NCBI RefSeq assembly: GCF_003044185.1
Contig: NZ_PYYB01000001.1
Location: 2,128,978 to 2,192,977, forward strand
Reading direction: 5' to 3'
Length of the DNA: 64,000 nt
Source: Paraconexibacter algicola
GTDB lineage: Bacteria > Actinomycetota > Thermoleophilia > Solirubrobacterales > Solirubrobacteraceae
Shown one piece after another: positions 7,956-15,271 of this stretch. Under the pieces are notes generated by a model. It was not told the DNA's origin, did not search any database, and was given only the letters and a program-made list of their open reading frames with translations. The position numbers were made by a program, and so were the translations under genes. The number at the start of each line of letters is the position of its first letter. The stretch's first letter is position 1.

Positions 7956-9291
7956 GACGACGACGGATGCCCCGCACGTCATCGTGGTCGGCGGCGGTAT
8001 CGCAGGGCTCTCGACGGCGGTCTGGTTGAGCGAGCGTGACGTCCGTGTGACGGTGCTGGAGTCCCGCGGCCGCGCCGGCGGCCGGACGATCGGAATCGAT
8101 CTGCCCAAGGCGAGCACGACGGTGGACAATGGGCAGCACGGCATGCTCCCGTGCTATACCCGTCTTCGGGAGTACCTCGAGGCGATTGGCTCGCTCGACC
8201 TGATGACGTGGCGGTCGACCTGGGTGCAGCGGGCCCCGGGTCTGGGTCCCGTGAGCATGACCCCGGTCGCACTGCTTCGCTCCGGAGCGATCAAGCTCCG
8301 CGAGCTCCCCTGGTTGGTAGTCGCCGGGGCGCGGTTCGCCACGGCACTCGTCCGCCTCCCTCGTCGCCTCGACGACGTGAGCGTCGACGAGTGGCTGCGT
8401 GCGATCCGCATGCCGCAGTCCGCACGGCGGATGTTCTTCGATCCGTTCGTGATCGCGCTGAACGACACGCCCGATCGGTACTCGACCTACTCCATGCTCG
8501 AGATCATCCGGTCGTTCATCGCCCGGTCGGTCCGTGACCCGCGGAAGCTCGGGCTTGGGTACTCGACGGTCGATCTCAGCTCGCTGTTCGTCACGCCGGC
8601 GGTCGAGCTGCTCGAACGTCGCGGGAGCACGATGCGGCTGCGCAGCGCGGTGGAGGTCGTGGAGCAGGTCGATGGTCGCTGCACCGGTGTTCGCCTCTCC
8701 GACGGAACCGTTCTCGCAGCGGACGCCGTCGTCCTGTCGGTCCCGCCGTGGGATCTCTGCAAGATCGTCGACGACAGCGACCTCGACCAGGGGTTCTTCG
8801 GGACCGCCAAGGAGATCGAGGCCGCGCCCATCGTGTCGACTTACGTATGGCTGGACGAGCCACTGGAGATGACGCATGACTTCGAGGGCATGATCGGGAC
8901 GACGGCCGAGTGGATCTTCGACCGCACGGCAATGCACGGTGAGCGGGACCCGATCGGGCACGGCTACAGCCTTGTCACCAGCGCCGCCTACCGACTGCAG
9001 CGCCTGGCGAACGCGGAGATCGTCGAAGAGGTGCTCGACTCGATCGCGCAGCAGTTCCCGGAGTTCGCAGATCGGACCGTCGTGCAGACCCACGTCGTGC
9101 GGCAGCCGCGCGCGACGTTCTCCCCCCGCCCCGGGTTCCAGCGGCGTCGACGTCCGCAGCGGACACCTGTCCCTCGGTTGATTCTCGCCGGTGACTGGAC
9201 CGAGACCGGCCTGGGCTCCCTTATGGAAGGCGCTGCCGAGAGCGGTCGGCGCGCGGCGCACGAGACGCTGACCCAGCTCGGGCGTGCGTAG
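7948..9291 (+). CDS. FAD-dependent amine-oxidase-fold enzyme (HpnE/phytoene desaturase-like)
   Basis: A 447-residue flavoprotein. The N-terminus has VVGGGIAGLSTA followed by the ESRGRAGGRT element (FAD beta-alpha-beta and the GG motif of the amine-oxidase superfamily); the C-terminus has the closing FAD motif LAGDWTETGLGSLMEGA. The DNGQHGMLPCY stretch resembles hydroxysqualene dehydroxylase (HpnE) and carotenoid desaturases. Such enzymes oxidise or dehydroxylate isoprenoid chains, which supports an isoprenoid-type substrate for the cluster. Its start overlaps the SDR by 8 bp. The exact reaction is not determined, and hopanoid partners (HpnC, HpnD) are absent here. Confidence 0.8.
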   Translation: MPETTTDAPHVIVVGGGIAGLSTAVWLSERDVRVTVLESRGRAGGRTIGIDLPKASTTVDNGQHGMLPCYTRLREYLEAIGSLDLMTWRSTWVQRAPGLGPVSMTPVALLRSGAIKLRELPWLVVAGARFATALVRLPRRLDDVSVDEWLRAIRMPQSARRMFFDPFVIALNDTPDRYSTYSMLEIIRSFIARSVRDPRKLGLGYSTVDLSSLFVTPAVELLERRGSTMRLRSAVEVVEQVDGRCTGVRLSDGTVLAADAVVLSVPPWDLCKIVDDSDLDQGFFGTAKEIEAAPIVSTYVWLDEPLEMTHDFEGMIGTTAEWIFDRTAMHGERDPIGHGYSLVTSAAYRLQRLANAEIVEEVLDSIAQQFPEFADRTVVQTHVVRQPRATFSPRPGFQRRRRPQRTPVPRLILAGDWTETGLGSLMEGAAESGRRAAHETLTQLGRA

Positions 9292-9329
9292 GCGAGCACT
9301 TCGGATCACCACCTGATCGGAGGTTGCAG

Positions 9330-9590
9330 ATGGCATACGTGATCGCTCAGCCGTGCATCGGAACGAAGGACAACTCCTGCGTGGAGGTCTGTCCGGTTGA
9401 CTGCATCCATCCGACGCCTGACGAGCCGGACTACGACAGGGTCGAGCAGCTCTACATCGACCCCGAGGAGTGCATCGACTGCGACGCATGCGTCGAGGCA
9501 TGCCCGGTCGACGCGTCGTTTGCCGAGGACCAGCTCCCGGGCGAGTGGGCGAAGTTCGTCGCCATCAATGCGGAGTACTTCGCAAGATAG
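9330..9590 (+). CDS. 7Fe-type ferredoxin
   Basis: An 86-residue ferredoxin with a first cluster motif (PCIG, then CVEVCPVDC) lacking one of four cysteines, as in [3Fe-4S] sites, and a second complete CxxCxxCxxxCP motif (CIDCDACVEACPVD). This is the actinobacterial 3Fe-4S/4Fe-4S type that commonly serves P450s. An AGG-rich ribosome-binding site (9319-9323) precedes ATG at 9330, so the TTG at 9324 is not needed. It ends the oxidation cluster and is the likely electron donor for the P450 at 3064. Confidence 0.9.
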   Translation: MAYVIAQPCIGTKDNSCVEVCPVDCIHPTPDEPDYDRVEQLYIDPEECIDCDACVEACPVDASFAEDQLPGEWAKFVAINAEYFAR

Positions 9591-9629
9591 GCGGTGACGG
9601 TCGCGGGTCCGACGGCATGTTCACTGCCG

Positions 9630-9713
9630 GACGCCGCGACCAGGATCCTGGATGAGATGCAGCGCAACCTTCTCAGCCACGGGCGGGTCACACCAGAGGC
9701 TGCTGGAGACTGG
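9630..9713 (+). pseudogene. Inverted internal fragment of a PIN-domain toxin
   Basis: Read on the plus strand, this stretch encodes ILDEMQRNLLSHGRVTPEAA, which matches the segment following the N-terminal strand and first helices in PIN-domain toxins of this type (typically W-S-x-x-I-L-x-E-x-x-R-N-L). The N-terminal part of the same toxin lies next to it on the minus strand (9708-9806). The simplest reading is a ~75-80 bp inversion inside the toxin gene. There is no start codon or continuation, so it is not a functional gene. Confidence 0.5.
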
Positions 9714-9806
9714 CACGAAGAAGTCGCGCGAGGCGAACCGCAGCAGGGTGTCCCGCAGCGAGGCGGGGTAGAGGACGTTGGCGTCGAGGACGACCGAGAA
9801 GGCCAC
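9708..9806 (-). pseudogene. Truncated PIN-domain toxin (N-terminal 33 residues)
   Basis: Starts MAFSVVLDANVLYPASLRD, the first strand and helix of a PIN ribonuclease with the first catalytic Asp (D9). Homology stops at about codon 33 (DFFVPV); the frame then runs through unrelated antisense codons to a stop at 9621. A full toxin is about 180 residues, so the other active-site acids are missing. The start lies 39 bp beyond the stop of the antitoxin gene, the usual order for this toxin-antitoxin type. It is a remnant. Confidence 0.7.
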
Positions 9807-9845
9807 GGGGTCAAGCTACCCGTGGCCCCGGCTACTCCCGGCGGG

Positions 9846-10307
9846 TTAGCGGTAGCCGCCTTCGAGGTCCTGGGAGAGCTGGGAGAGTTCGTCGAGCTGC
9901 TGCTCGCGAGCCTCCTGGCGGGCAGCGCGGTAGGCGAGGACGTCCTCGACCATGAGCCGCCGGTGGGTGCCAACCTTTTCGAACGCGATCTCGCCGCGGT
10001 CGAGCAGCTTGATCAGGTGCGGCCGGGACATGTGGAGCATCTCGGCGGCCTGCTGCGTGGTCAGCTGCTTGCCGGTCGGCATCAGCGTGATCGTCTGCCC
10101 GGCAGCCATGCCCCGGACCACGAACGCAAGCGCCTCGAACGCGGATGCTGGGAGCTCGACCTGCGAGCCGTCGGGCCCGATCAGGCACGGCCGGTAGCCG
10201 TCCTTGCCGAACGCGTCGTCGATCGTCTTGCGGATCTCGGCGAGCGCGTCGACCTCTTCTGGCGCTGGGCGGACGATCGCATCCAGCGCTTGCGTATCAG
10301 CGGACAT
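9846..10307 (-). CDS. Antitoxin with excisionase-type HTH domain
   Basis: A 153-residue protein. Residues ~75-130 are an excisionase/MerR-like winged HTH (LTTQQAAEMLHMSRPHLIKL, then GTHRRLMVEDVLAYR), a standard antitoxin layout paired with PIN toxins. The N-terminal half is an acidic dimerisation or toxin-binding region. ATG at 10307 is preceded by a strong GAGGAGGGA ribosome-binding site (10311-10319), so the longer frame to 10439 is not used. The partner toxin downstream is broken, making this an orphan antitoxin. It lies just outside the left tRNA-derived repeat. Confidence 0.8.
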   Translation of the reverse strand: MSADTQALDAIVRPAPEEVDALAEIRKTIDDAFGKDGYRPCLIGPDGSQVELPASAFEALAFVVRGMAAGQTITLMPTGKQLTTQQAAEMLHMSRPHLIKLLDRGEIAFEKVGTHRRLMVEDVLAYRAARQEAREQQLDELSQLSQDLEGGYR

Positions 10308-10310
10308 CAG

Positions 10311-10338
10311 TCCCTCCTCAGGGTCTAAACGCAATATA
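10311..10338 (-). promoter_or_regulatory. Promoter -10 and ribosome-binding site of the antitoxin gene
   Basis: On the minus strand a TATATT hexamer (10333-10338), unusually AT-rich for this region, precedes GAGGAGGGA (10311-10319) and the ATG at 10307. No clear -35 is visible. Confidence 0.45.
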
Positions 10339-10405
10339 CGAAACGCCGCTCCCGGGCGCACTACGCGACTCCGCGGCCCGCCGTCCGTGCGAAGGGCTCG
10401 GTCTA

Positions 10406-10606
10406 GCGGGGTCCGTGTGGGGTCCGAAACGCCGGTCACGGCGGGTACACTCAGGGCATGTTCCGACCGTCGAGCGTGGTGCTCGGCGGCGAACTTGCCC
10501 GCTCAGTCCGGACTTTCGCGGACAGGATCGGACTCAGCTCCGGACCGCGAGAACACCTGACCTGCTCGTAATGAAGGGGTCAGCGGTTCGAATCCGCTCG
10601 GCGGCT
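10406..10606 (+). repeat. Left copy of ~200-bp element-end repeat
   Basis: About 200 bp closely matching 15041-15243. Long identical blocks include GGGGTCCGAAACGCCGGTCA and GTCGAGCGTGGTGCTCGG, with a more variable middle and a perfectly conserved final 42 nt. It lies in a gene-free stretch between the antitoxin and the integrase. Because the repeat extends about 160 bp upstream of the tRNA fragment, it looks like a conserved end of a family of integrating elements (attachment arm), not simply duplicated target. Short open frames through it are artefacts. Confidence 0.8.
10565..10606 (+). other. Attachment core: 3' half of tRNA-Thr(CGT), left copy
   Basis: The 42 nt begin with the anticodon loop CTCGTAA, continue with the 3' anticodon strand TGAAG, variable loop GGGTC, T arm AGCGG-TTCGAAT-CCGCT and the 3' acceptor strand CGGCGGC plus T. 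A matching 5' acceptor GCCGCCG and D arm are absent upstream, so this is a displaced tRNA 3' end as left by a tyrosine integrase recombining in the anticodon loop. It is identical to 15202-15243. Confidence 0.8.
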
Positions 10607-10612
10607 CTGGCA

Positions 10613-10678
10613 AGTTCGCTGCAAACCACGAGATTTGCGAACTAGCCCCGATCCGGGACCGATGGTCGTGTCCCGGAT
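10613..10678. promoter_or_regulatory. Inverted repeats between attachment core and integrase
   Basis: Two dyads: AGTTCGC (10613-10619) with GCGAACT (10637-10643), and a perfect 9-bp ATCCGGGAC (10651-10659) with GTCCCGGAT (10670-10678). The second ends one base before the integrase ATG, so it could be an autoregulatory operator, an integrase arm site or a hairpin limiting translation. No experimental analogue is known to me. Confidence 0.45.
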
Positions 10679-11842
10679 ATGTCCCGAACCTCGCCGCCCG
10701 TCCGAATGGCTCGCCGCGCTGACGAGCCCCAGCTCCTGCCCGTCGTCGGTCCGCCGAGCGGCCACATCTTCTGCATCCAACGCCAGTCCGGACCCGTCTG
10801 GTTCGCGAAGTACCGCACCGGCACCGGCAAGCAGATCCAGAAGAAGATCGGGCCGGCGTGGACCCGGCGCGGGACACCGCCGACTGGGTACGTGAACCAG
10901 GCCGGCGCCCAGCGGTGGCTCGAGGCCACGCTTGAGCAGATCCGCGTCCGAACGCTGCCTCCCATGGCCGGGACACCCGCGCGGTTCGAGACCGCGGCGG
11001 CGGAGTGGCTGCGCCACATCGAGCACGACCGCCGCCGCAAGCCCACGACCGCTCGCGGCTACCGGATGGCGTTGGACACGCATCTGCTTCCGCGGTTCGG
11101 CGGGCTGCTGCTGACCGAGATCACGACCGAGGAGATCGAGCGGTGGGTCGCCAGCCTGGACCGCACCGCGGCGACGAGGGTGAAGCTCATCGTCTGCCTC
11201 AGCGGCATCTACCACCGCGCCCGCCGCGTCTGGGGCATCGCCTACGACCCCGTCGACGACGTCCAACGCCCACCGATCAAGCCGACCTACGACCTGCTCG
11301 TCTACTCCACCGACGAGACCCACCGGCTTGTCACCGCGGCCGCGAGCGAGCGCGATGCCGCGATCTATCTCACAGCGGCCTTCACCGGTCTGCGGATGGG
11401 TGAGCTGGTCGCGCTGGAGTGGCGCGACGTGGACTTCGATCGCTGCGTCGTGCGCGTCCGCGGCTCTTGGTCCGGCGTCGAACTCACTGTTCCGAAGTCC
11501 GGCAAGGTCCGCTCCGTCCCGCTCGCGCCACAGGTCTCCGCCGCACTCGCGCGCCTAGCTTCCGGCGAGCGGACCGGACTCGTCTTCCCCGGGCGCCAAG
11601 GTCACCTCGACCGCCGCGCGCTACGACGCCGATTCCACCTCGCCCAGGAAACGGCCGGGCTGCTGCGACTGCGGTTCCACGACCTACGCCACACGTTCGC
11701 GACCACGATGGTCGGTCACACCAGCATCGTCCGCGTCCAGGAATGGATGGGACACAGCGACCTCCACAGCACCCTGAGGTACCTGCACTACACGCCTCGT
11801 CCGGACGACGCCGAGTTGATCGCGCGCGCATTCCACAGTTGA
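10679..11842 (+). CDS. int: Tyrosine recombinase/integrase
   Basis: A 387-residue phage-type integrase. An N-terminal arm-binding-like region is followed by a SAM-like core-binding domain (~residues 105-175) and the catalytic domain. Catalytic residues visible: Arg239 (TGLRMGEL), HDLRH (His334, Arg337, with His338 next), His359 in MGHSD, and Tyr368 in STLRYLHY. It lies 72 bp inside the left tRNA-derived attachment core, the normal position, and would insert the element at tRNA-Thr(CGT). ATG at 10679 is used; 10706 is an alternative. Confidence 0.95.
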   Translation: MSRTSPPVRMARRADEPQLLPVVGPPSGHIFCIQRQSGPVWFAKYRTGTGKQIQKKIGPAWTRRGTPPTGYVNQAGAQRWLEATLEQIRVRTLPPMAGTPARFETAAAEWLRHIEHDRRRKPTTARGYRMALDTHLLPRFGGLLLTEITTEEIERWVASLDRTAATRVKLIVCLSGIYHRARRVWGIAYDPVDDVQRPPIKPTYDLLVYSTDETHRLVTAAASERDAAIYLTAAFTGLRMGELVALEWRDVDFDRCVVRVRGSWSGVELTVPKSGKVRSVPLAPQVSAALARLASGERTGLVFPGRQGHLDRRALRRRFHLAQETAGLLRLRFHDLRHTFATTMVGHTSIVRVQEWMGHSDLHSTLRYLHYTPRPDDAELIARAFHS

Positions 11843-11929
11843 TCCGAGCGTCCAGACCGCCTCGCGGCGGGCAGCTACGGGGTCGCCGCGCAGGAGGCGG
11901 CGTCCGCTCGGTCGAGGAGGATCTCGGCC

Positions 11930-12418
11930 GTGGCGCTTACGCCCAACCAGGTCGATGAGTTCCTCGCTGCTCCGAAAGCGGTAGCGGGCAGCCAAAGAGT
12001 CGGCTGGCGCCGGCGAAACGAGTCCATCCTGTTTGCGCGGTGCGGCGTCGAGTTTCGTGGCGCGACCGTCGGCGAGCTTGTGATGGTCGTGAGCCTCGTC
12101 GTCGCGCGCGACTGGAATTTCAAGCTCGTGCGTCGCGGCGAGGAAGTCTTGCGCTGGGACCTCACGGCGCCGCCGTCGCGCCACAGCAACCCTCCGGGCC
12201 GGCCGGCTCGGTTCCCAGGGAAGGTCAAGAGTCTCGAGCACGAGCACCAGTGGGTGGACGGGTTCGGCATGACCTGTGCAGTCCCGCTCGACCTCGAGGC
12301 GGCCGTCAAGAACGATCACCGTCAGTCGTTGGTCGCCTTCTGCGACCGTGCGAACATCACGTTCAACGCGATCTACCAGCAGCCCCCGCCGCCGGGTGAG
12401 CAACTCCAACTCGGATGA
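11930..12418 (+). CDS. Hypothetical island protein (DUF6978-like)
   Basis: A 162-residue soluble protein with no signal peptide or membrane segment. It starts MALTPNQVDEFLAAPKAV, a helix-forming head, followed by beta-rich sequence (GVEFRGATVGELVMVVSL, WNFKLVRRGEEVLRWDL) and ends in HQWVDGFGMTCAV plus an Asn-rich tail. The head resembles small proteins called DUF6978, but I cannot confirm the match. It overlaps the next gene by 4 bp (ATGA), so the two form a unit of unknown function carried by the integrase element. Confidence 0.6.
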   Translation: MALTPNQVDEFLAAPKAVAGSQRVGWRRRNESILFARCGVEFRGATVGELVMVVSLVVARDWNFKLVRRGEEVLRWDLTAPPSRHSNPPGRPARFPGKVKSLEHEHQWVDGFGMTCAVPLDLEAAVKNDHRQSLVAFCDRANITFNAIYQQPPPPGEQLQLG

Positions 12419-13185
12419 GTCCCACGAGGATCCAAGACAACAGCCTCCGCGATGACCTTCTCGCCGTTCTCGGTGATGGTCTTGAGGTTGTCGCGCGCGG
12501 CGATGGTCTGGCCGTGCTCACGCCGTGCGACTACCCGGACGGCGACGGGGTCGTAGTACAGATCGTGCCCGCCGAGAACGGGTACGTCCTGACCGACGGG
12601 GGCAACGGCGACGCACGGCTGATCGTCGGCGGACCGGGCGCCCGTGCCATGGGGCCGCTTGGCGCCGCTGTCGCTCGGCGGTTCGGTGCTACGTTCGACG
12701 GAGGCCGCGTCTTGGCTCGAGTCGACAGCGGCGGCGAGGTCGCAGAAGCGTGCTGGCGGGTCGCCCAGGCCTCCGTCGCGATCGCTGAAGCAGCGACGTA
12801 CCATCGGCCGCAGCGTCCCCGCGAGCAGGAACTCACGGACCTAGTGGCGACCTCAATGGAGATGAGGGATCTGACGGTCGAGCGCGAGCGGGAAATCGAA
12901 GGTGCGTCCGGGCATCGGCACAAGGCGGCGCTGTTCGTGCCTGAGCGCGACGCGGTCATCGAGCCGGTCGGTGGAGAGAAAGCCTGGAACGTCGCGAGCG
13001 CGGTCTACGTCGAATTCGGTGACCTGGCAGGGGTCAACGGGTACCAGCTCATCGCCGTGGTCGACGACCGTGCCGAGGCGCCGAACGAAGACGTCGAGCG
13101 TCTCCTGCGACAGGTCGGCGTCGTCGCGCGGTGGTCGCAGGCGGACCAGTGGCTCGACGGACTCGCCACGGCGCGCCTCGTCTAG
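12415..13185 (+). CDS. DUF1828-like island protein
   Basis: A 256-residue protein. The N-terminal ~90 residues (VVQIVPAENGYVLTDGGNGD, preceded by TPCDYPDGDGV) fit the DUF1828 pattern, a small domain seen in mobile elements and near restriction-like or toxin-like genes. The C-terminal half (residues ~130-256) resembles DUF1829, with KAALFVPERDAVIEPVGG and a final YQLIAVVDDR strand. The biochemical role of these domains is unknown. It is translationally coupled to the preceding gene and convergent with the PD-(D/E)XK-like gene. Confidence 0.6.
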   Translation: MSPTRIQDNSLRDDLLAVLGDGLEVVARGDGLAVLTPCDYPDGDGVVVQIVPAENGYVLTDGGNGDARLIVGGPGARAMGPLGAAVARRFGATFDGGRVLARVDSGGEVAEACWRVAQASVAIAEAATYHRPQRPREQELTDLVATSMEMRDLTVEREREIEGASGHRHKAALFVPERDAVIEPVGGEKAWNVASAVYVEFGDLAGVNGYQLIAVVDDRAEAPNEDVERLLRQVGVVARWSQADQWLDGLATARLV

Positions 13186-13265
13186 GTCACGCATGAGCAG
13201 GCGCGGTCCTCGGCGCTGCATGGCGATCCTGACCACGTGTTGCTGCGCCCGCCGTGTTCCAGTCA

Positions 13266-13296
13266 AGGCCCTGCCGTAGCCACCAGCAGGGGCCCT
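13266..13296. terminator. Hairpin between convergent island genes
   Basis: AAGGCCCTGC and GCAGGGGCCCTT form an imperfect stem (one or two bulges) around an ~11-nt loop, midway between the stops at 13185 (+) and 13348 (-). There is no T-tract; a bidirectional terminator is likely from position. Confidence 0.45.
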
Positions 13297-13347
13297 TGGC
13301 GCGATGCTCGTCGCGCCGGCGGCCCGTTCGGTGCCGCGCTCGATGGC

Positions 13348-14928
13348 TCACCAGTCCGGGTCTGGCTCGCCGCCCTGCGCGTCGAAGCCGTGGAACGCCA
13401 ACTCCGCGGTCCCAGTCGAGACATCGACCGGCCCGTAGAGGATCTCGACGACTTCGTTCGCCATAGCACGCACGGTATGGAGGCGAGAGGCCTCGGCGAC
13501 CTTCAGCTGCTGCGCGTGCTGCTGGTGGAAAGCGGCAACCGGCCGCGGTGCTTCGAGGTACATGCTGAAGGGTGTATGGGCGGGCACGAACGCCTTACCG
13601 ATGCTCTGCAGGAACCCATGAAGCTGGCGAGGGTTCCCGTCAAGTGCGGCGCTTCCGAGGCGAGCCCACGGCTCGGCCTCGACGTCGAACCATGCCGGAG
13701 TCTTGCCCGTGAGCCTCTCCGGCGCCGTGCGCAGATCGATCCCAGAGACGGCCGCGTAGGCCTCCTGCCGTGCGTGGTGCCACCACGACGCTTGCGGGTC
13801 CAGAGTCGCCGCCCAGGCCTCGATGAGATCCGTCGTCGTGAGCGTTACGGGAATCTCACCAGCCCGATGTGTGCGCTGAGGCGTCCCCTCGTCCCAAGAG
13901 ATCTGTTCGTCGTCGACAAGCCGGAGCTTGACGGCGCGGATCTCGCGTCCGTCGCGGCAGTCAGCGTGTGCGATCCGCTCCGTGAGGATGCGGGCCGGCG
14001 TTTCCAGCGGAGTGTTGTTGCCGTCGGCGAGGCACTTCTGCCACGCCGCCGGGAGCCGGCTCACGAGGTCGGCGAAGTCCCAGACGCCCGCAGTGCGGTA
14101 GAGCACCCCGGCGGGCGCGGTGTCAAAGGTCTCCTTGGGCGCCCACGCAACTAGGTAGGCGTGTCGGACAGTCTGGCCATGGCGCAGCATGCTCGCGAGC
14201 TTGAGCGCGTCCCACAGCTGCTGATCGATGTCGTCGACCTTCTGCTCGAATGCGTGCCCGTCGACAAGGACGTCGATCTCACGTTCCTCGGACTTCGGGT
14301 TCCGCCAACCCGGTAGGACCGCCATGCCCTCGCCGCATTCCGCGCGCACCCGCCGATGCAGGCCCGCCGACAGTGCGGAGTCCAGGCGTACCTCGAGCCG
14401 ACGGTCGTCGTGGCGCAGGCGATCAGCGCTGTACGCGACCGCGTCAGCGATCGCCGCGTTGTTCACCGACGCCAGACCCCGTGTGCGCCGATAGGACGAG
14501 CACCCGAACACGTCGCGCCCGTCGACCAATCGGCTGAGCGCCGCGCACACGCGGTGCAGCGCGGCGCCGGCGGGCGCGTCAGGGCCAAGACCTGGGAACG
14601 CGCCGTGGCCGCGCGAGCGCACACGACGATCAGGCCACTCGATCTCGAGAGACCACTCCGCTAGATCGGTTGCGAGGGCGGCGCCGGTGTACTGCTCCGA
14701 CCACGAGAACGCGCCCGTCATTTCGCACGCGCGTCGCAACCCTGCCCAGGCGGCCGCGGTCGGAGTCGAGAGTGCGCGGCGCGGTTCGAGCGCCGCGCGT
14801 TCGAACTTGACCACTGCACCCTTATTCGGCCACACCGGGAAGGAGAGTCGTTCCTCCGGTCCTACCCCGGTGCGGAACCACGCTTCCAGACGCACCGGCA
14901 CAACGACGGAGAGATCGGGCATAGCCAT
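13348..14928 (-). CDS. Large hypothetical protein with PD-(D/E)XK-like motif
   Basis: A 526-residue protein not assigned to a family. Residues 213-239 read EEREIDVLVDGHAFEQKV followed by DDIDQQLWD: an acidic D219-x8-E228-x-K230 arrangement inside predicted beta-strands, the pattern of PD-(D/E)XK nucleases. The flanks are mixed alpha/beta with many Trp and Arg residues and no membrane segments. ATG 14928 or 14922 could start it. It is alone on the minus strand beside the right attachment site. Its position in an integrase-borne island suggests a defence or nuclease role, but that is inference. Confidence 0.65.
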   Translation of the reverse strand: MAMPDLSVVVPVRLEAWFRTGVGPEERLSFPVWPNKGAVVKFERAALEPRRALSTPTAAAWAGLRRACEMTGAFSWSEQYTGAALATDLAEWSLEIEWPDRRVRSRGHGAFPGLGPDAPAGAALHRVCAALSRLVDGRDVFGCSSYRRTRGLASVNNAAIADAVAYSADRLRHDDRRLEVRLDSALSAGLHRRVRAECGEGMAVLPGWRNPKSEEREIDVLVDGHAFEQKVDDIDQQLWDALKLASMLRHGQTVRHAYLVAWAPKETFDTAPAGVLYRTAGVWDFADLVSRLPAAWQKCLADGNNTPLETPARILTERIAHADCRDGREIRAVKLRLVDDEQISWDEGTPQRTHRAGEIPVTLTTTDLIEAWAATLDPQASWWHHARQEAYAAVSGIDLRTAPERLTGKTPAWFDVEAEPWARLGSAALDGNPRQLHGFLQSIGKAFVPAHTPFSMYLEAPRPVAAFHQQHAQQLKVAEASRLHTVRAMANEVVEILYGPVDVSTGTAELAFHGFDAQGGEPDPDW

Positions 14929-14961
14929 GAGTCGACACTAACCCGCCCGGAATGACACGCA

Positions 14962-14983
14962 GGCGACGAGGCGACTCGTCGCC
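14962..14983. other. Perfect hairpin with GCGA tetraloop
   Basis: GGCGACGAG, loop GCGA (a GNRA tetraloop), CTCGTCGCC: a perfect 9-bp stem 33 bp upstream of the minus-strand gene at 14928 and 57 bp before the right repeat. It could be an integrase arm site, an mRNA leader structure or a terminator. The remainder of 14929-15271 holds only this hairpin and the right repeat. Confidence 0.45.
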
Positions 14984-15040
14984 GATCGATCCGACCGGTG
15001 GTTTCCACGGCCGTCGCGCGTCCATCGCGCTGTCCGGCCG

Positions 15041-15243
15041 GCGGGGCCCGCTTGGGGTCCGAAACGCCGGTCACGGCGAGTACACTCAGGTCATGTTCCG
15101 ACTGTCGAGCGTGGTGCTCGGCAACGGACTTGCCAGCTCGAAGCGGACTTCCGCGGACAGGACCGGACTCAAGTCCGGCCTGCCGAAGGTCCTGAACCTC
15201 CCTCGTAATGAAGGGGTCAGCGGTTCGAATCCGCTCGGCGGCT
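15041..15243 (+). repeat. Right copy of ~200-bp element-end repeat
   Basis: Second copy of the repeat at 10406-10606, with the same block order and the same terminal 42-nt tRNA 3' half. Downstream the sequence passes directly to an HtrA-type chromosomal gene, so this copy marks the right boundary of the integrated DNA. Confidence 0.8.
15202..15243 (+). other. Attachment core: 3' half of tRNA-Thr(CGT), right copy
   Basis: Identical over all 42 nt to 10565-10606: CTCGTAA anticodon loop through the T arm and the CGGCGGC-T 3' end. No 5' tRNA half precedes it. It is the far-right boundary left by the earliest integration at this site. Confidence 0.8.
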
Positions 15244-15271
15244 TGCGTGGCGCTCGGCCGCGGCGCGAGAC

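Noticed and set aside
7948-9291. A hopanoid biosynthesis cluster based on the HpnE-like enzyme
   Set aside because: No HpnC, HpnD, squalene-hopene cyclase or other hpn genes are in the window, so only the fold similarity is claimed.
10406-10606. Short protein-coding frames through the repeats (MKGSAVRIRSA, NEGVSGSNPLGG)
   Set aside because: These are translations of a tRNA 3' half and its arm; the same peptides are well-known annotation artefacts at tRNA genes.
15202-15243. A functional tRNA gene at the right repeat
   Set aside because: The 5' acceptor strand, D arm and 5' anticodon strand are missing; only a 3' half is present.
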